A stretch of DNA of 64,000 nucleotides, taken from contig NZ_JAJSOH010000004.1 in NCBI RefSeq assembly GCF_021277265.1, forward strand, positions 310,001 through 374,000. The letters run 5' to 3'. The position numbers and the translations under genes were made by a program. This DNA is from Kineosporia rhizophila. GTDB taxonomy: Bacteria > Actinomycetota > Actinomycetes > Actinomycetales > Kineosporiaceae. Under the pieces are notes generated by a model that saw only the letters and a program-made list of their open reading frames with translations, did no database searches and was not told the DNA's origin. Positions 52,501-60,089 of this stretch are shown here, piece by piece; position 1 is the first letter of the stretch, and every line of letters starts with the position of its first letter.

Positions 52501-52667
52501 GCTTCGAGAGCGCTCTGAATGATAGGAGCAAGGTAGCGCGTCAAGACGCCGGGCTGCTCACTTGGATCCACATTTGCCACTTCGGTGGAAAGATCTGCTG
52601 CCTGTGCCAGGCGATCCCGAAGCTCTGCCGTCAAAAGCGCCTCGTAGAGTCCCTTTTGCAAGTCCAT
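49545..52667 (-). CDS. PLD-nuclease-like, superfamily 2 helicase, DUF3427 protein
   Basis: 1040 residues from ATG 52667. Three parts are visible. A PLD-type domain (about 130-300) has HAKAWMFERNSGFATAYVGS with SNLS, a single HKD-like motif. A helicase (about 325-690) has Walker A VAATGTGKTVIAALD, motif II VVVIDEFHHAQ, motif III GLTATPERSDG, and motif VI FLQQLGRGLR. The C-terminal DUF3427 region (about 780-1035) ends PYVFLGPVQYVSHEHSRPMA. Such proteins are found in defence islands and mobile regions. It is divergent from a DUF262 gene. Codon use is visibly less GC-biased than in the core genes. Confidence 0.92.
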   Translation of the reverse strand: MDLQKGLYEALLTAELRDRLAQAADLSTEVANVDPSEQPGVLTRYLAPIIQSALEATKAPEARQALVEGILEQLRLFHNGIETPVVNEKKSNQQLLQVYRPDFTAESGRVSLRPATPLSEASLLTNARGEPTLGAELRAELTSADRVDLLCAFVKWYGLRLLKDELHELRNRGVRIRVLTTTYLGATDAKALDALVKDFGAEVKVNYETNRTRLHAKAWMFERNSGFATAYVGSSNLSRSALVEGLEWNVRLSSVGTPDLMEKFRSTFESYWQDKEFISYDPDEQGQHLRSALAEAAGSSPGSHQNPLTLSGLEVRPLPHQQEMLEQLDAERKLHDRHRNLLVAATGTGKTVIAALDYRNLIRERGQDLSLLFIAHRIEILQQAQRTYREVLSDGSFGEILASGHVPERGRHVFASVMSLSSDRLDLIDPNHFDVVVIDEFHHAQASTYQRILEHLKPSELLGLTATPERSDGVNVSAFFGGRVATELRLWDALDQNLLVPFHYFGIHDETHLEDIAWRRGAYDLDALTELYTASTARVRIILKELGDKVLDPHSMKCLGFCVSVKHAEFMAERFREAGIAATSLHAGTPMGERDAARKALRSGEINAIFTVDLFNEGVDIPEVDTVLFLRPTESATVFLQQLGRGLRMSASKAVLTALDFVGHQRKEFRFDQRFKALTGFAGKSLEKQVEAGFPLLPPGSQIVLDAVAQQTLLETLRQQISPRWATMLSEVQALRPASLHDYLASGRTLPDVLRKGTRGRSWAALRRAADPSLPPISAVESELLRRIRAFAHVDDRERAQQYPRLMAEHVNGLSSRERRLAAMLFFSFHPSGQGFASLDQGLESLNRMLVTQEDLREVVDFSFDIARRTTQDLVHYGPDFSDVPLSIHASYQREEILAAVDHASLKRPPSNFREGVAWCGEINSDVLFVTCRKAEKDFSPSTMYKDFAITPELFHWESQSTTAEHSPTGQRYIHHQARGSHVLLFVRTVQEGELGTSPYVFLGPVQYVSHEHSRPMAVTWRLHTPMPTDLYMATRMAST

Positions 52668-53132
52668 CTCCCTCTAGCTGGCCAGTCTCATCGGCTGAAG
52701 CGTGGATCGAAGCCCTTTGCAGGTCGTGGTAAGCAGACCCTGCCGCCGGACGACGGTTGCTTCCGTCGACCCGTTTGTATCGTCAGGACCCCTCTGCTGA
52801 CGTGGACCCGGCGATGGTACGTGAAGTCGCCCAGGCAGATGGAGCGATGAGAGATGCCGAGGACGAAGTCGAAACCAGATTCTTCCGTGATGGAGCCTCT
52901 TCGGATGGTCACGGTCGTTTGGAGGCTCGGCAATAAACCATGGACCTAGCCGTCTCCGAGCGGATTGGCCTGTCAGTTGCATCCTGCCCCCGGGCTGACT
53001 GTCCGTTTTGAGTAGACGTGTCGAAACGGGCGGCCTACGGCAGTCGGGGCGACCGCAAAGACGGCACGCATCCGTGTCACTCGGGGTACTCTTGGGTAAC
53101 CAAGCGGGCAGAGTGAATGAGGCGAAGACTAG
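52668..53132. other. Divergent intergenic region of the accessory pair
   Basis: This 465-base stretch lies between the helicase gene and the DUF262 gene and must hold both promoters. A short reverse frame (52688-52933) has protein-like stretches but no RBS I trust. A small repeat CTTGG-gtaa-CCAAG lies about 40 bases before the DUF262 start. I see no RNA gene or IS end. Confidence 0.5.
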
Positions 53133-54872
53133 ATGGTAAGCGCGTACGATGCGGATCCCGTGTTTCAAGCAAATCCGGCTCAGCTTGGACATCTTTTGAA
53201 TCGTATTCATCTGGGAAATCTAGCAATTCCGGACTTCCAGCGTGACTTCACCTGGGAGCCACGGCGCACGAAGATGTTGCTCCAATCCATGATGTCGCGC
53301 TTTCCGGCCGGAACGTTTCTCTTTTGGTCAGTAGGGCCAGAGAATAATATGTTCGGGTCTCGGCCGGTCGCCGGCGTTCAGGAGGGGAAGGAGAGCCCTC
53401 AGGAGTTTGTTCTCGACGGGCAACAACGGCTTACCTCACTTTACCGAGCGTTGAATGCTATTGGCGACGAACGCTTCTTCCTCGTTGTCGACGAATTTGC
53501 TGTCTTGCCGTCCAAGGAAAACCCTACTGGCGCGCTGCGCGACCAAGTGAACTTCGATAAAGCTATTCTGTGGCATCCGGTGGGTTCCAGGGACGAAAAG
53601 GCCTTGAATACTCGATCCGCTCGAATCGAGCGCGGAATTCTGGCGCTTGAAGAATATCGAGTATTCGATGAGTGGCTGGACGACTATGCCGAGACGCGGG
53701 ACGGAGCGCATCGGAAGGCCATAAAGGTGCTTCTCCGCGATTTCCGTGATCAGTATCTTGCGCCATTGAAGTCTTATGGATTTCCGGTTGTTACCTTGCC
53801 AAGCAATACGCGAATCGAGGCAGTGGCAACGGTCTTCGAGACCCTCAATAATACCGGCAAGCCGCTCGGTGTTTTCGAACTCCTGACCGCTCGGTTCTAT
53901 CCCAATGATATTCGACTGCGGGATTGGTACGAGAGTGCCCTGGAAGATCACCCTATTCTCGAAGAATTCGGAGTAGATGCCTACAGCATCCTTCAGGCCA
54001 TTACCTTGCGAGCGAGTGGCTCGGCTCAGCGAGCCGACGTCCTGAGCAAACTCAAGGCCGAAGATGTTCGTGACCATTGGGATGTGGTCGTCCGGGGCTT
54101 CGCTCGGGTGCTGGAGTTCCTTCAGAACGAGTGCGGCGTAGTAACGCCCAAGATTCTTCCGTACGGGATGTTGCTTGTGCCGATGGCTGCGGTCTGGGAG
54201 GAAGTTGCTCAAGCCAAGGGGCCGGAGCAAGTCAACATCCTGGCCAGGCTAAAGCAGTTCTTCTGGTGCACGGTGTTCATGACGAACTATGACCAGGGTG
54301 CCAACAGCCAGGCGGGCGCCGATTACGGAAAACTTAGACTCTGGCTATTTGATCCAGCAGCGCAGGCCCCTGAAGCAATCACCGACTTCTTCTTGTCGGC
54401 AGCAACATTGCGTGCTGCCACGACCAGGAGAAAAGCGCTTTATTCAGGTATGCTCGCGCTAACCGTCATGAATGGCGCGCGCGACTTCCACAAGGGTGTC
54501 AAGCTGACGCCTGAGCGTGTTAAGTCCGACAAAATCGACTCGCATCACGTGTTTCCTAAAGCGTTCTTGGCTTCTGGCTCGAGTGCTCTAAGCGCAGAAC
54601 TCGCCCTCAACCGCGCACTGATCGATTCGGCAACGAACAAGGCCATTGGGGCCAAGGCCCCAAGTCAGTACTTCGGGGCCCTCCGGGAAACCCTTGGAGA
54701 GCGTGAGTTGGTGGAGATTCTTTCGTCTCATCTCCTGGATGCTGATTCGGACGACGATCCTTTCAGGAAAGACGACTATGACGGATTCATTGACCGAAGG
54801 CTGGCGGACGTCATCACGGCAGTAGAACTTGCCACCGGCAAAAAGGTGAGCACAGAGGTGGAGCTTCAGTAG
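53133..54872 (+). CDS. DUF262 (GmrSD-like) protein with C-terminal HNH-like region
   Basis: 579 residues from ATG 53133. The N-terminal DUF262 has IPDFQRDFTWEPRRTKMLLQ and the nucleotide-site motif VLDGQQRLTSLYRAL; ParB-like folds of this type in GmrS bind and hydrolyse nucleotides. The middle is helical (ETLNNTGKPLGVFELLTARF). The C-terminus has KIDSHHVFPKAFL and ALIDSATNKAIGAKAPSQYF, the DUF1524/HNH-type nuclease arrangement seen in GmrD. It is thus a fused GmrSD-like type IV restriction candidate targeting modified phage DNA. AT-richer codons suggest transfer with its neighbour. Confidence 0.88.
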   Translation: MVSAYDADPVFQANPAQLGHLLNRIHLGNLAIPDFQRDFTWEPRRTKMLLQSMMSRFPAGTFLFWSVGPENNMFGSRPVAGVQEGKESPQEFVLDGQQRLTSLYRALNAIGDERFFLVVDEFAVLPSKENPTGALRDQVNFDKAILWHPVGSRDEKALNTRSARIERGILALEEYRVFDEWLDDYAETRDGAHRKAIKVLLRDFRDQYLAPLKSYGFPVVTLPSNTRIEAVATVFETLNNTGKPLGVFELLTARFYPNDIRLRDWYESALEDHPILEEFGVDAYSILQAITLRASGSAQRADVLSKLKAEDVRDHWDVVVRGFARVLEFLQNECGVVTPKILPYGMLLVPMAAVWEEVAQAKGPEQVNILARLKQFFWCTVFMTNYDQGANSQAGADYGKLRLWLFDPAAQAPEAITDFFLSAATLRAATTRRKALYSGMLALTVMNGARDFHKGVKLTPERVKSDKIDSHHVFPKAFLASGSSALSAELALNRALIDSATNKAIGAKAPSQYFGALRETLGERELVEILSSHLLDADSDDDPFRKDDYDGFIDRRLADVITAVELATGKKVSTEVELQ

Positions 54873-54960
54873 CCGAAGTAATTATGAGGCGTGGGCGTGT
54901 GCGCCATGCTCTGGTGCTAGTGCACGGCGGCTCTGATTCTTGGCCATGTCAAAGATATCT

Positions 54961-54996
54961 CGCGGCCAGTCAGTTCAATGAGCTTGACTGGCCGCG
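54961..54996. terminator. Hairpin between DUF262 gene and convergent small genes
   Basis: CGCGGCCAGTCA (54961-54972) and TGACTGGCCGCG (54985-54996) form a perfect 12-base stem with a 12-base loop. There is no T-run on either side. It lies 89 bases after the DUF262 stop and probably ends transcription from both sides. Confidence 0.65.
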
Positions 54997-55163
54997 GGAT
55001 CCTCGGGCGTGCTCAGAAGGCTCTAGTTTGATCTCAGGATCGTCGTCCACCAGCCGGCAAGGAGGCACCATCCTCGTCGGCCATCGCGCTCGTCAGACTT
55101 TGAGTGACCCTGCTGGAGGCTGCGACGGAGACGAGCAAAGGCCGTCAGTGACACTGAGCGCGC

Positions 55164-55595
55164 CTACTGAGGTGGAAGAGCCTGCCATCGAGGCAGTAGC
55201 TCCTGTGCAAGCTCTTCGGCCCGCCCTCGCAGAGCATGAGCCGCATCGGTGGTCAGGTAGTCGGAGTTCAGCACAACGAGCCCATGGATCGGGATGCCGA
55301 GCATGACGGCCGGATCGGTTCCGTCCATGGCGGTCCGATCTCCCTCGATACTGCGCAGGGAGGCCTCGACCATCCAGGCCGGGAAGTCGCCGTTGGAGGA
55401 AGCGGCCACGCGGCGGCAGAAGTCGAGCCGGTCAGACGGACTCATGGGCACGACCGTGTGGAACACCGCAGCTGAGAATGAGCCAAGGGCTGCGGCCATG
55501 ACCGCCAGGTCCGGATCGCGGCTGAAGGCCCTCTGCATGTCCAGCGGCAGGAACATCTCTACGGATGCCGTGATGTCGTCGGCCGGCTCAGCCAT
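55164..55595 (-). CDS. Unknown protein, third gene of a small accessory operon
   Basis: 143 residues from ATG 55595, 2 bases after the upstream gene. Segments such as VEMFLPLDMQRAFSRDPDLA, VMAAALGSFSAAVFHTVVPM and WMVEASLRSIEG are predicted mostly helical. No family is recognised, and no signal or Cys motif is seen. It is translated together with the gene before it. The small size and position after a coiled-coil protein would fit an immunity or accessory role, which is unproven. Confidence 0.65.
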   Translation of the reverse strand: MAEPADDITASVEMFLPLDMQRAFSRDPDLAVMAAALGSFSAAVFHTVVPMSPSDRLDFCRRVAASSNGDFPAWMVEASLRSIEGDRTAMDGTDPAVMLGIPIHGLVVLNSDYLTTDAAHALRGRAEELAQELLPRWQALPPQ

Positions 55596-55597
55596 GG

Positions 55598-56023
55598 TCA
55601 GTCGTCCAGAGGGCTGTTCATGAACTCGACGATCTCGTCTAGGAAGCGTTCGAGCTCAGGACCGTCGTCGATCTTCAGTTCGCGTCGGATGCCGAAGGAG
55701 ATCATGTTCTCGACCCTCGCGATGTCTGTCTCCGGCACATCGTCGAGCAGGCCCTCATGGCCGTAGCCACTCAGGACGACGCGCTCAGCAAGCACCGGAT
55801 TCAGCTCTTCCGGGCGCACGAGCATCTGCCTGATTTTGGTGACGAGAGCGGCAGCCTCCGAGGGGGTGGGCTCCTGAGGGAAATAGCGCTCAAGGGAGAT
55901 TGTGAACAGCGAGATACCCGCGGCCTTGAGAGTTTTGACGCTGTCGTACTCGGACGCATCGAACTCGGGTGCTCCTTCCGCACCCAGCACCCACCGCAGA
56001 TACTTCTTCACGGGCTCCGACAT
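55598..56023 (-). CDS. Unknown acidic protein, second gene of a small accessory operon
   Basis: 141 residues from ATG 56023. It begins EPVKKYLRWVLGAEGAPEF and includes TLKAAGISLFTISLERYFPQ, VTKIRQMLVRPEELNPVLA and an acidic C-terminal helix RFLDEIVEFMNSPLDD. It looks globular and cytoplasmic. I do not recognise a family. The 45-base gap to the coiled-coil gene and 2-base gap to the next gene support one operon. Confidence 0.65.
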   Translation of the reverse strand: MSEPVKKYLRWVLGAEGAPEFDASEYDSVKTLKAAGISLFTISLERYFPQEPTPSEAAALVTKIRQMLVRPEELNPVLAERVVLSGYGHEGLLDDVPETDIARVENMISFGIRRELKIDDGPELERFLDEIVEFMNSPLDD

Positions 56024-56068
56024 GGCTACGTTCTCCTCCGAAGATCGATCAAGCAGTGTTGAAGGCCG

Positions 56069-56800
56069 TCAGCGGGTACCTGAACGGGGCTCATCTTCCC
56101 ACGGGTATCGCTCCCGAGAGGGTGGAGTGATCTCTTCGGGCTTCTGTTCCTCAGCCGAGATGCCACGGCGGATCTGCTGGAACGCGTGTTTTCCTCCGAC
56201 AAGCAAAAGAGTCACTGTGGCGACACCGTTCGCGGCACTGGACACGTCGGCTCCCGCCGAGGCGGTGGGCGTCATCATCGGCGGGGAATCCTGGGTTCGG
56301 GTTCCGGTGCCGGTGATTTCTGGTGGCTTGATGTCCTTGAAAGAATCGGCCAGGCCTTTACCTGTCTTTTCCGCGAAGGAAGCGATGTCTCCTGGGCTTT
56401 CGGCTTGCTCGGTGAGAGCGGCCAGCCGTTTACGACCGGCACCTCGCGATGACCGGGGCTTCTGCGGAGACAGATTCGGCACCGCTGCCGGATCTCGACT
56501 GGCCGCAGGCACGATCGTCGTGCCTGCAGCTTCGCCGCCGCCCGCGGCCTGCCCGAGGGCTACGACGAACGCCTCAATCCCGTCGGCCTGAGCTGCAGCG
56601 CCTTTCAGCTCGGCGGCCAGGGCGTCCAAGCGGTCCTTGACCTGGTCAAGCGTCGTCAGCACGGTCTGGTTGCCCAGGAGTTCGGCGACGGCCACCACTT
56701 CTTCGGCGTCCTGGGCCGTGGCCTCCGCTTCGTTCGCGGCCTCGTCGATCTTGTCGCTTAGGCCGTGGATGGTCTGAGCGAGCTCGTCAATCTGAGACAT
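56069..56800 (-). CDS. Coiled-coil, Ala/Glu-rich protein of unknown function
   Basis: 243 residues from ATG 56800. Residues 1-90 form a long helical, coiled-coil-like segment (MSQIDELAQTIHGLSDKIDE onward, then LDQVKDRLDALAAELKGAA) resembling small actinobacterial proteins that carry secreted toxins of the ESX or SCP1.201 type. A low-complexity linker (about 90-165) leads to a short hydrophobic run GVATVTLLLVGG and an Arg/Glu/Pro-rich tail (YPWEDEPRSG). No toxin domain is present. It is first of a three-gene operon. Function unknown. Confidence 0.6.
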   Translation of the reverse strand: MSQIDELAQTIHGLSDKIDEAANEAEATAQDAEEVVAVAELLGNQTVLTTLDQVKDRLDALAAELKGAAAQADGIEAFVVALGQAAGGGEAAGTTIVPAASRDPAAVPNLSPQKPRSSRGAGRKRLAALTEQAESPGDIASFAEKTGKGLADSFKDIKPPEITGTGTRTQDSPPMMTPTASAGADVSSAANGVATVTLLLVGGKHAFQQIRRGISAEEQKPEEITPPSRERYPWEDEPRSGTR

Positions 56801-57120
56801 CAGCCGACCCTGGGGCTGCGGAGCCCGCGAGCGACGGCCCTGGGCAAGACGGGGGAGTCTCGCTGGTCTGGATCGCGCTCACGTGGCCCCTCCCGCCGAC
56901 AATTGCCGATCAAATTACCCAGAAGAGGCGGGTGACTACCAGGAGTTGCGGATCATCCGAGAGGGCGACGGAATGTCCGTTGTTGTATGTACGGGCACAC
57001 CTGAGCAGACCCAGGCCACCCGCACATCGTCCGCCGCCGCGCCATCGGCGACCACAGGCGTCCCCAATTGGGTTTTGCCATGAGCGCTTCGTGGCCTCGG
57101 GCAGCTCTGGTCCGAGGTGT
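56801..57120. other. Region without a supported gene
   Basis: This 320-base stretch lies between the coiled-coil gene and the convergent end of the SDR gene's upstream partner region. It should hold the promoter of the three-gene operon (reading left). A 66-codon open frame on the + strand (56883-57083) has no RBS or coding pattern I trust. Confidence 0.45.
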
Positions 57121-57834
57121 TTAGCTCTTGCTGGCGAGCTGCGGGTACACGGCATCGAGGGGAGCGCTGAGGCCGGCCTTGAGCTGTACGGACGCGTTGT
57201 CGGCCAGGACCTCGTGGCCGCCGGCCTCCAGGACGTCGAAGACCTGGGTGACAAGGTCGGCGGGGTCGAGCTTGGGGTCGGTGATGTGGGCGGCCATAGC
57301 CGTGTCGACCCAGCCGACGTGCACGCCGACGACCTGAACGCCTGCGGGCTGCAGTTCCAGGCGCAGCGAGTTCGTCGCTGACCACAGGGCGGCCTTGGTG
57401 GCCGAGTAGATGCCGGCGATGGCGTACCAGGCCAGGGCTGAGTGGATGTCGATGATTGCGGTGTTCCCGCCCTTGGCCGTCAGGATCGGTGCGAATGCGC
57501 GGGCCAGGAAGAGCGGCCCGAGGAAGTTGGTCTCGACGTTGCGGCGGATCTCTTCGTCCGAGTGGCTGAGGATCCCGGGGCTGGACACGGAAGCACCAGC
57601 GTTGTTGACCAGGATCGTGACGTCTGGTGCTGCCTCGACGGCGGCCTTGATCGATTCCGGATCGGTGACATCAAGGGTGAGGGGAACGACGCGCTCGTCG
57701 TCCCACCCGCGGGGTGTGCGGGCGGCGGCGTACACCTTCTCGGCGCCGCGAGCCAGGGCATCTCGGACGAAGTGGCTGCCGATGCCGCCGTTGGCGCCGG
57801 TGATGAGGACGATGGCGCCGTTGAGGGAGGTCAT
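57121..57834 (-). CDS. SDR-family oxidoreductase
   Basis: 237 residues from ATG 57834. The Rossmann motif is VLITGANGGIGSHFVRDAL, NNAG follows in ILVNNAGASV, and the catalytic triad residues are Ser in DIHSALAWY, Tyr-x-x-x-Lys in YSATKAA. It is NAD(P)-dependent; the substrate is unknown. A TetR gene (57972-58556) lies upstream in the same direction. A perfect palindrome ATTACG-aa-CGTAAT (57893-57906) sits in its promoter. Confidence 0.93.
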   Translation of the reverse strand: MTSLNGAIVLITGANGGIGSHFVRDALARGAEKVYAAARTPRGWDDERVVPLTLDVTDPESIKAAVEAAPDVTILVNNAGASVSSPGILSHSDEEIRRNVETNFLGPLFLARAFAPILTAKGGNTAIIDIHSALAWYAIAGIYSATKAALWSATNSLRLELQPAGVQVVGVHVGWVDTAMAAHITDPKLDPADLVTQVFDVLEAGGHEVLADNASVQLKAGLSAPLDAVYPQLASKS

Positions 57835-57892
57835 GGTGCTGGCTCCTCTTGTCTGCGTGAAGTACGCGGTGGGGAACGGATGAAGCATTGGA

Positions 57893-57906
57893 ATTACGAA
57901 CGTAAT
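57893..57906. promoter_or_regulatory. Palindromic operator candidate upstream of SDR gene
   Basis: ATTACG-aa-CGTAAT is a perfect 14-base palindrome with flanking CATTG and CAATG that extend the dyad loosely. It is placed 59 bases upstream of ATG 57834 and looks like a TetR-type site. Confidence 0.6.
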
Positions 57907-57971
57907 GCAATGCGGGTAGAGGATTGCCGGATCACTCCCTGCTCGGAGCGATCCGGCATCTAGAGGTTCGG

Positions 57972-58556
57972 TCAGTCCTCCGGGGCTTCGAGCAGTGCGG
58001 AGATCGACCGAACCCCTTGGGCCAGGACTGCCGTGGACTCTCGCGGGTCGTTGATCGCCCGAGCCAACTGCAGCGATCCGACCAGGATGGCTATGCATCC
58101 CAGGGCCTTGCGCCGTCCGTCGGTGGGGGAGCCCTGAGCCATCAGGACGGCCAAGTCGTCGGCCAAGCCGAGAATGCCGTCACTGTAGGCCTGCTTGATC
58201 GCCGGTGAACTACGGGCCACCTCGTCCAGAAGTGCTCCGGACGGGCATCCGTTCTCGACGTCATCGCGATGTTCGGTCGAGAGATAGCCATGCACGAAGC
58301 GCGTGTAGCCATCGGGCTCTTCGGCCAGCCGCTTCAGCAGCGCTCGCTGTTCCTGGAGCTGTTGGGTGATGGTCGCGGCGATCAGGTCGTCCTTGGATGC
58401 GAAGTGAGCGTAGAAGGCGCCGTTGGTCAGTCCGGCATCGGCCATCAGGGTGGCCACGCCCGAGCCGTCCAAGCCGTCCTTCTTCAGCCGGCGCCCGGCG
58501 TTCTCCACTATGCGCCGCCGGGTTTCTTCCTTGTGCACCTTGTCGTAGCGCGCCAC
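57972..58556 (-). CDS. TetR/AcrR-family regulator
   Basis: 194 residues from GTG 58556. The helix-turn-helix is SGVATLMADAGLTNGAFYAH, then FASKDDLI. The C-terminal domain is of the TetR_C type with NGCPSGALLDEVAR. It is divergent from the zinc-type oxidoreductase gene, 123 bases away, with the palindrome AGTATG-ac-CATACT in the gap. It may control both that gene and the SDR gene. Confidence 0.92.
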   Translation of the reverse strand: MARYDKVHKEETRRRIVENAGRRLKKDGLDGSGVATLMADAGLTNGAFYAHFASKDDLIAATITQQLQEQRALLKRLAEEPDGYTRFVHGYLSTEHRDDVENGCPSGALLDEVARSSPAIKQAYSDGILGLADDLAVLMAQGSPTDGRRKALGCIAILVGSLQLARAINDPRESTAVLAQGVRSISALLEAPED

Positions 58557-58604
58557 GGTTCCTCCCCTCGCCTGACCGGGTGTCTCGCTTTCTAGTCCCT
58601 TAGA

Positions 58605-58618
58605 AGTATGACCATACT
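58605..58618. promoter_or_regulatory. Palindromic operator candidate between TetR and oxidoreductase genes
   Basis: AGTATG-ac-CATACT is a perfect palindrome with a 2-base centre, lying 49 bases from the TetR start and 62 from the oxidoreductase start. It is the natural binding site for the divergent TetR protein. Confidence 0.65.
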
Positions 58619-58679
58619 ACAAACGACGGGCACGCACCACGGAGCCCTTCGTCACGGAGCCGATCACCAGGAGAGACCC

Positions 58680-59681
58680 ATGAAGGCCTACGTCATCGAC
58701 CGGTACAAGAGCGAACCCGCGGTCCGGCTCGCCGAGGTGCCCGAGCCGGACGTCGCCGCCGGGGAGGTGCTGGTCCGCATCCACGCGGCCAGCGTCAATC
58801 AGCTCGACTACAAGATCGCCCAAGGAGAGTTCAAACTCTTCCTGCCCTATCGCCTCCCGCAGGCACTGGGCAATGACCTGGCTGGCGTGGTCGTCCGGGT
58901 CGGGCCTGGAGTCAGTGCATTTCGGCCCGGTGACGAGGTCTACGCCCGTCCCGACAAGGACCGGATCGGCACCTTCGCCGAGTTCCTCACTGTGAACCAG
59001 AACGACCTCGCGCCCAAGCCGGCCAACCTCACCATGGAAGAAGCTGCCTCCGTGCCCCTGGTCGCCCTGACCGCCTGGCAGGCACTTGTCGAACGTGCGA
59101 ACCTGCACCCCGGCCAGAAAGTTCTCATCCAGGCGGGCTCTGGCGGGGTGGGGACCATTGCGATCCAGCTCGCCAAGCACCTTGGCGCCACCGTGGCCAC
59201 CACCGCCAGCGCCGCGAACGCCGACTTCCTCAAAGAGCTGGGCGCCGACATCGTCATCGACTACCGCACCCAGGACTTCGCCACGGTGCTCAAGGACTAC
59301 GACGTCGTTCTGGACAGCCAAGGGCCGGGCAGCGTGGCCAAGTCGCTGACGATCCTCAAGCCCGGCGGCAAGGTCATCGGCATCGCAGGGCCCCCGGACC
59401 CCGACTTCGCCCGCGAGATCGGCGGAAACGCGGTCTTGAAGATCGCCACGCGCCTGCTCAGCCTGCAGACCAGGCGCAGGGCCGCACGACTCGGCGTCGA
59501 CTACTCCTTCCTGTTCATGCGGGCCAGCGGTGAACAACTCAAGCAGATCACCCAACTCGTGGAGGCGGGGACCATCCGCCCGGTCGTCGACCGCGTCTTC
59601 CCCTTCTCCGACACACCACGAGCGCTCGACCAGATCGCCAAGGGCGCCACCCGCGGCAAGATCGTCATCTCCATGGCCTGA
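58680..59681 (+). CDS. MDR-family NADP-dependent quinone oxidoreductase-like protein
   Basis: 333 residues from ATG 58680, with CAGGAGAGA upstream; a frame to 58608 lacks an RBS. MDR family patterns: VRIHAASVNQLDYKIAQGE, LGNDLAGVVVRVGPGVSAF, GDEVYARPDK, and cofactor site AGSGGVGTIAIQLAKHLGA. Catalytic-zinc cysteines are absent, as in zeta-crystallin-like quinone reductases. It likely reduces quinones or reactive carbonyls. The TetR gene opposite is the probable regulator. Confidence 0.92.
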   Translation: MKAYVIDRYKSEPAVRLAEVPEPDVAAGEVLVRIHAASVNQLDYKIAQGEFKLFLPYRLPQALGNDLAGVVVRVGPGVSAFRPGDEVYARPDKDRIGTFAEFLTVNQNDLAPKPANLTMEEAASVPLVALTAWQALVERANLHPGQKVLIQAGSGGVGTIAIQLAKHLGATVATTASAANADFLKELGADIVIDYRTQDFATVLKDYDVVLDSQGPGSVAKSLTILKPGGKVIGIAGPPDPDFAREIGGNAVLKIATRLLSLQTRRRAARLGVDYSFLFMRASGEQLKQITQLVEAGTIRPVVDRVFPFSDTPRALDQIAKGATRGKIVISMA

Positions 59682-59699
59682 TCACCTGCTAGAGGATCG

Positions 59700-60089
59700 C
59701 TAGGGGACGCGCGCCGTCACCGTGACCTCGACCAGGAAGCGCGGATCGAACAGCCGCTCTACCCCGATCAAAGTGCTGGCGGGTGGGGCGAGGCCGGCCG
59801 CACGTAGAGCCTGGATCACGGCGATTCCGTCGGCGTTGGCCAGGTCGGCCACGTAGACGGTCTCGGTCAGCACGTCATCGCCGCTGGCACCGCAGGCTGT
59901 GAGGGCGCTGAGCACGTTTCGGGCGACCTGGCCGGCCTGAGCTACGTGGTCACCTGCGCCGACCAGTTGCCCGTTCGAGTCCCAGGCGACCTGGCCGGAC
60001 AGGAAGAGCGTTTCTCCGTGACGCACTACGTGGCTGATCAGTCCGCCCAACGCGGGGAGGCCGGGAGGATCAATGCGCTCGATGCTCAT
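59700..60089 (-). CDS. RidA/YjgF-family protein
   Basis: 129 residues from ATG 60089, in an ATGA overlap with the FAD monooxygenase gene. Patterns: SHVVRHGETLFLSGQVAWDS, AGQVARNVLSALTACGASGD and STLIGVERLFDPRFLVEVTV, the last holding the place of the imine-deaminase Arg. RidA proteins hydrolyse reactive enamine/imine intermediates, but diverged members vary. Coupled to the monooxygenase, it might act on its product. Confidence 0.9.
   Translation of the reverse strand: MSIERIDPPGLPALGGLISHVVRHGETLFLSGQVAWDSNGQLVGAGDHVAQAGQVARNVLSALTACGASGDDVLTETVYVADLANADGIAVIQALRAAGLAPPASTLIGVERLFDPRFLVEVTVTARVP

Noticed and set aside
52688-52933. 81-codon reverse frame between helicase and DUF262 genes
   Set aside because: Part of it (TVTIRRGSITEESGFDFVLG) looks protein-like, but no convincing start or RBS was found and no family is known. 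It would need conservation evidence.
54961-54996. Integron attC or IS end
   Set aside because: It is a simple perfect hairpin between convergent genes with no recombinase or core site, so a terminator is more likely.
56883-57083. 66-codon + strand frame
   Set aside because: No RBS, low-complexity C-terminus and no family resemblance. It is treated as non-coding.
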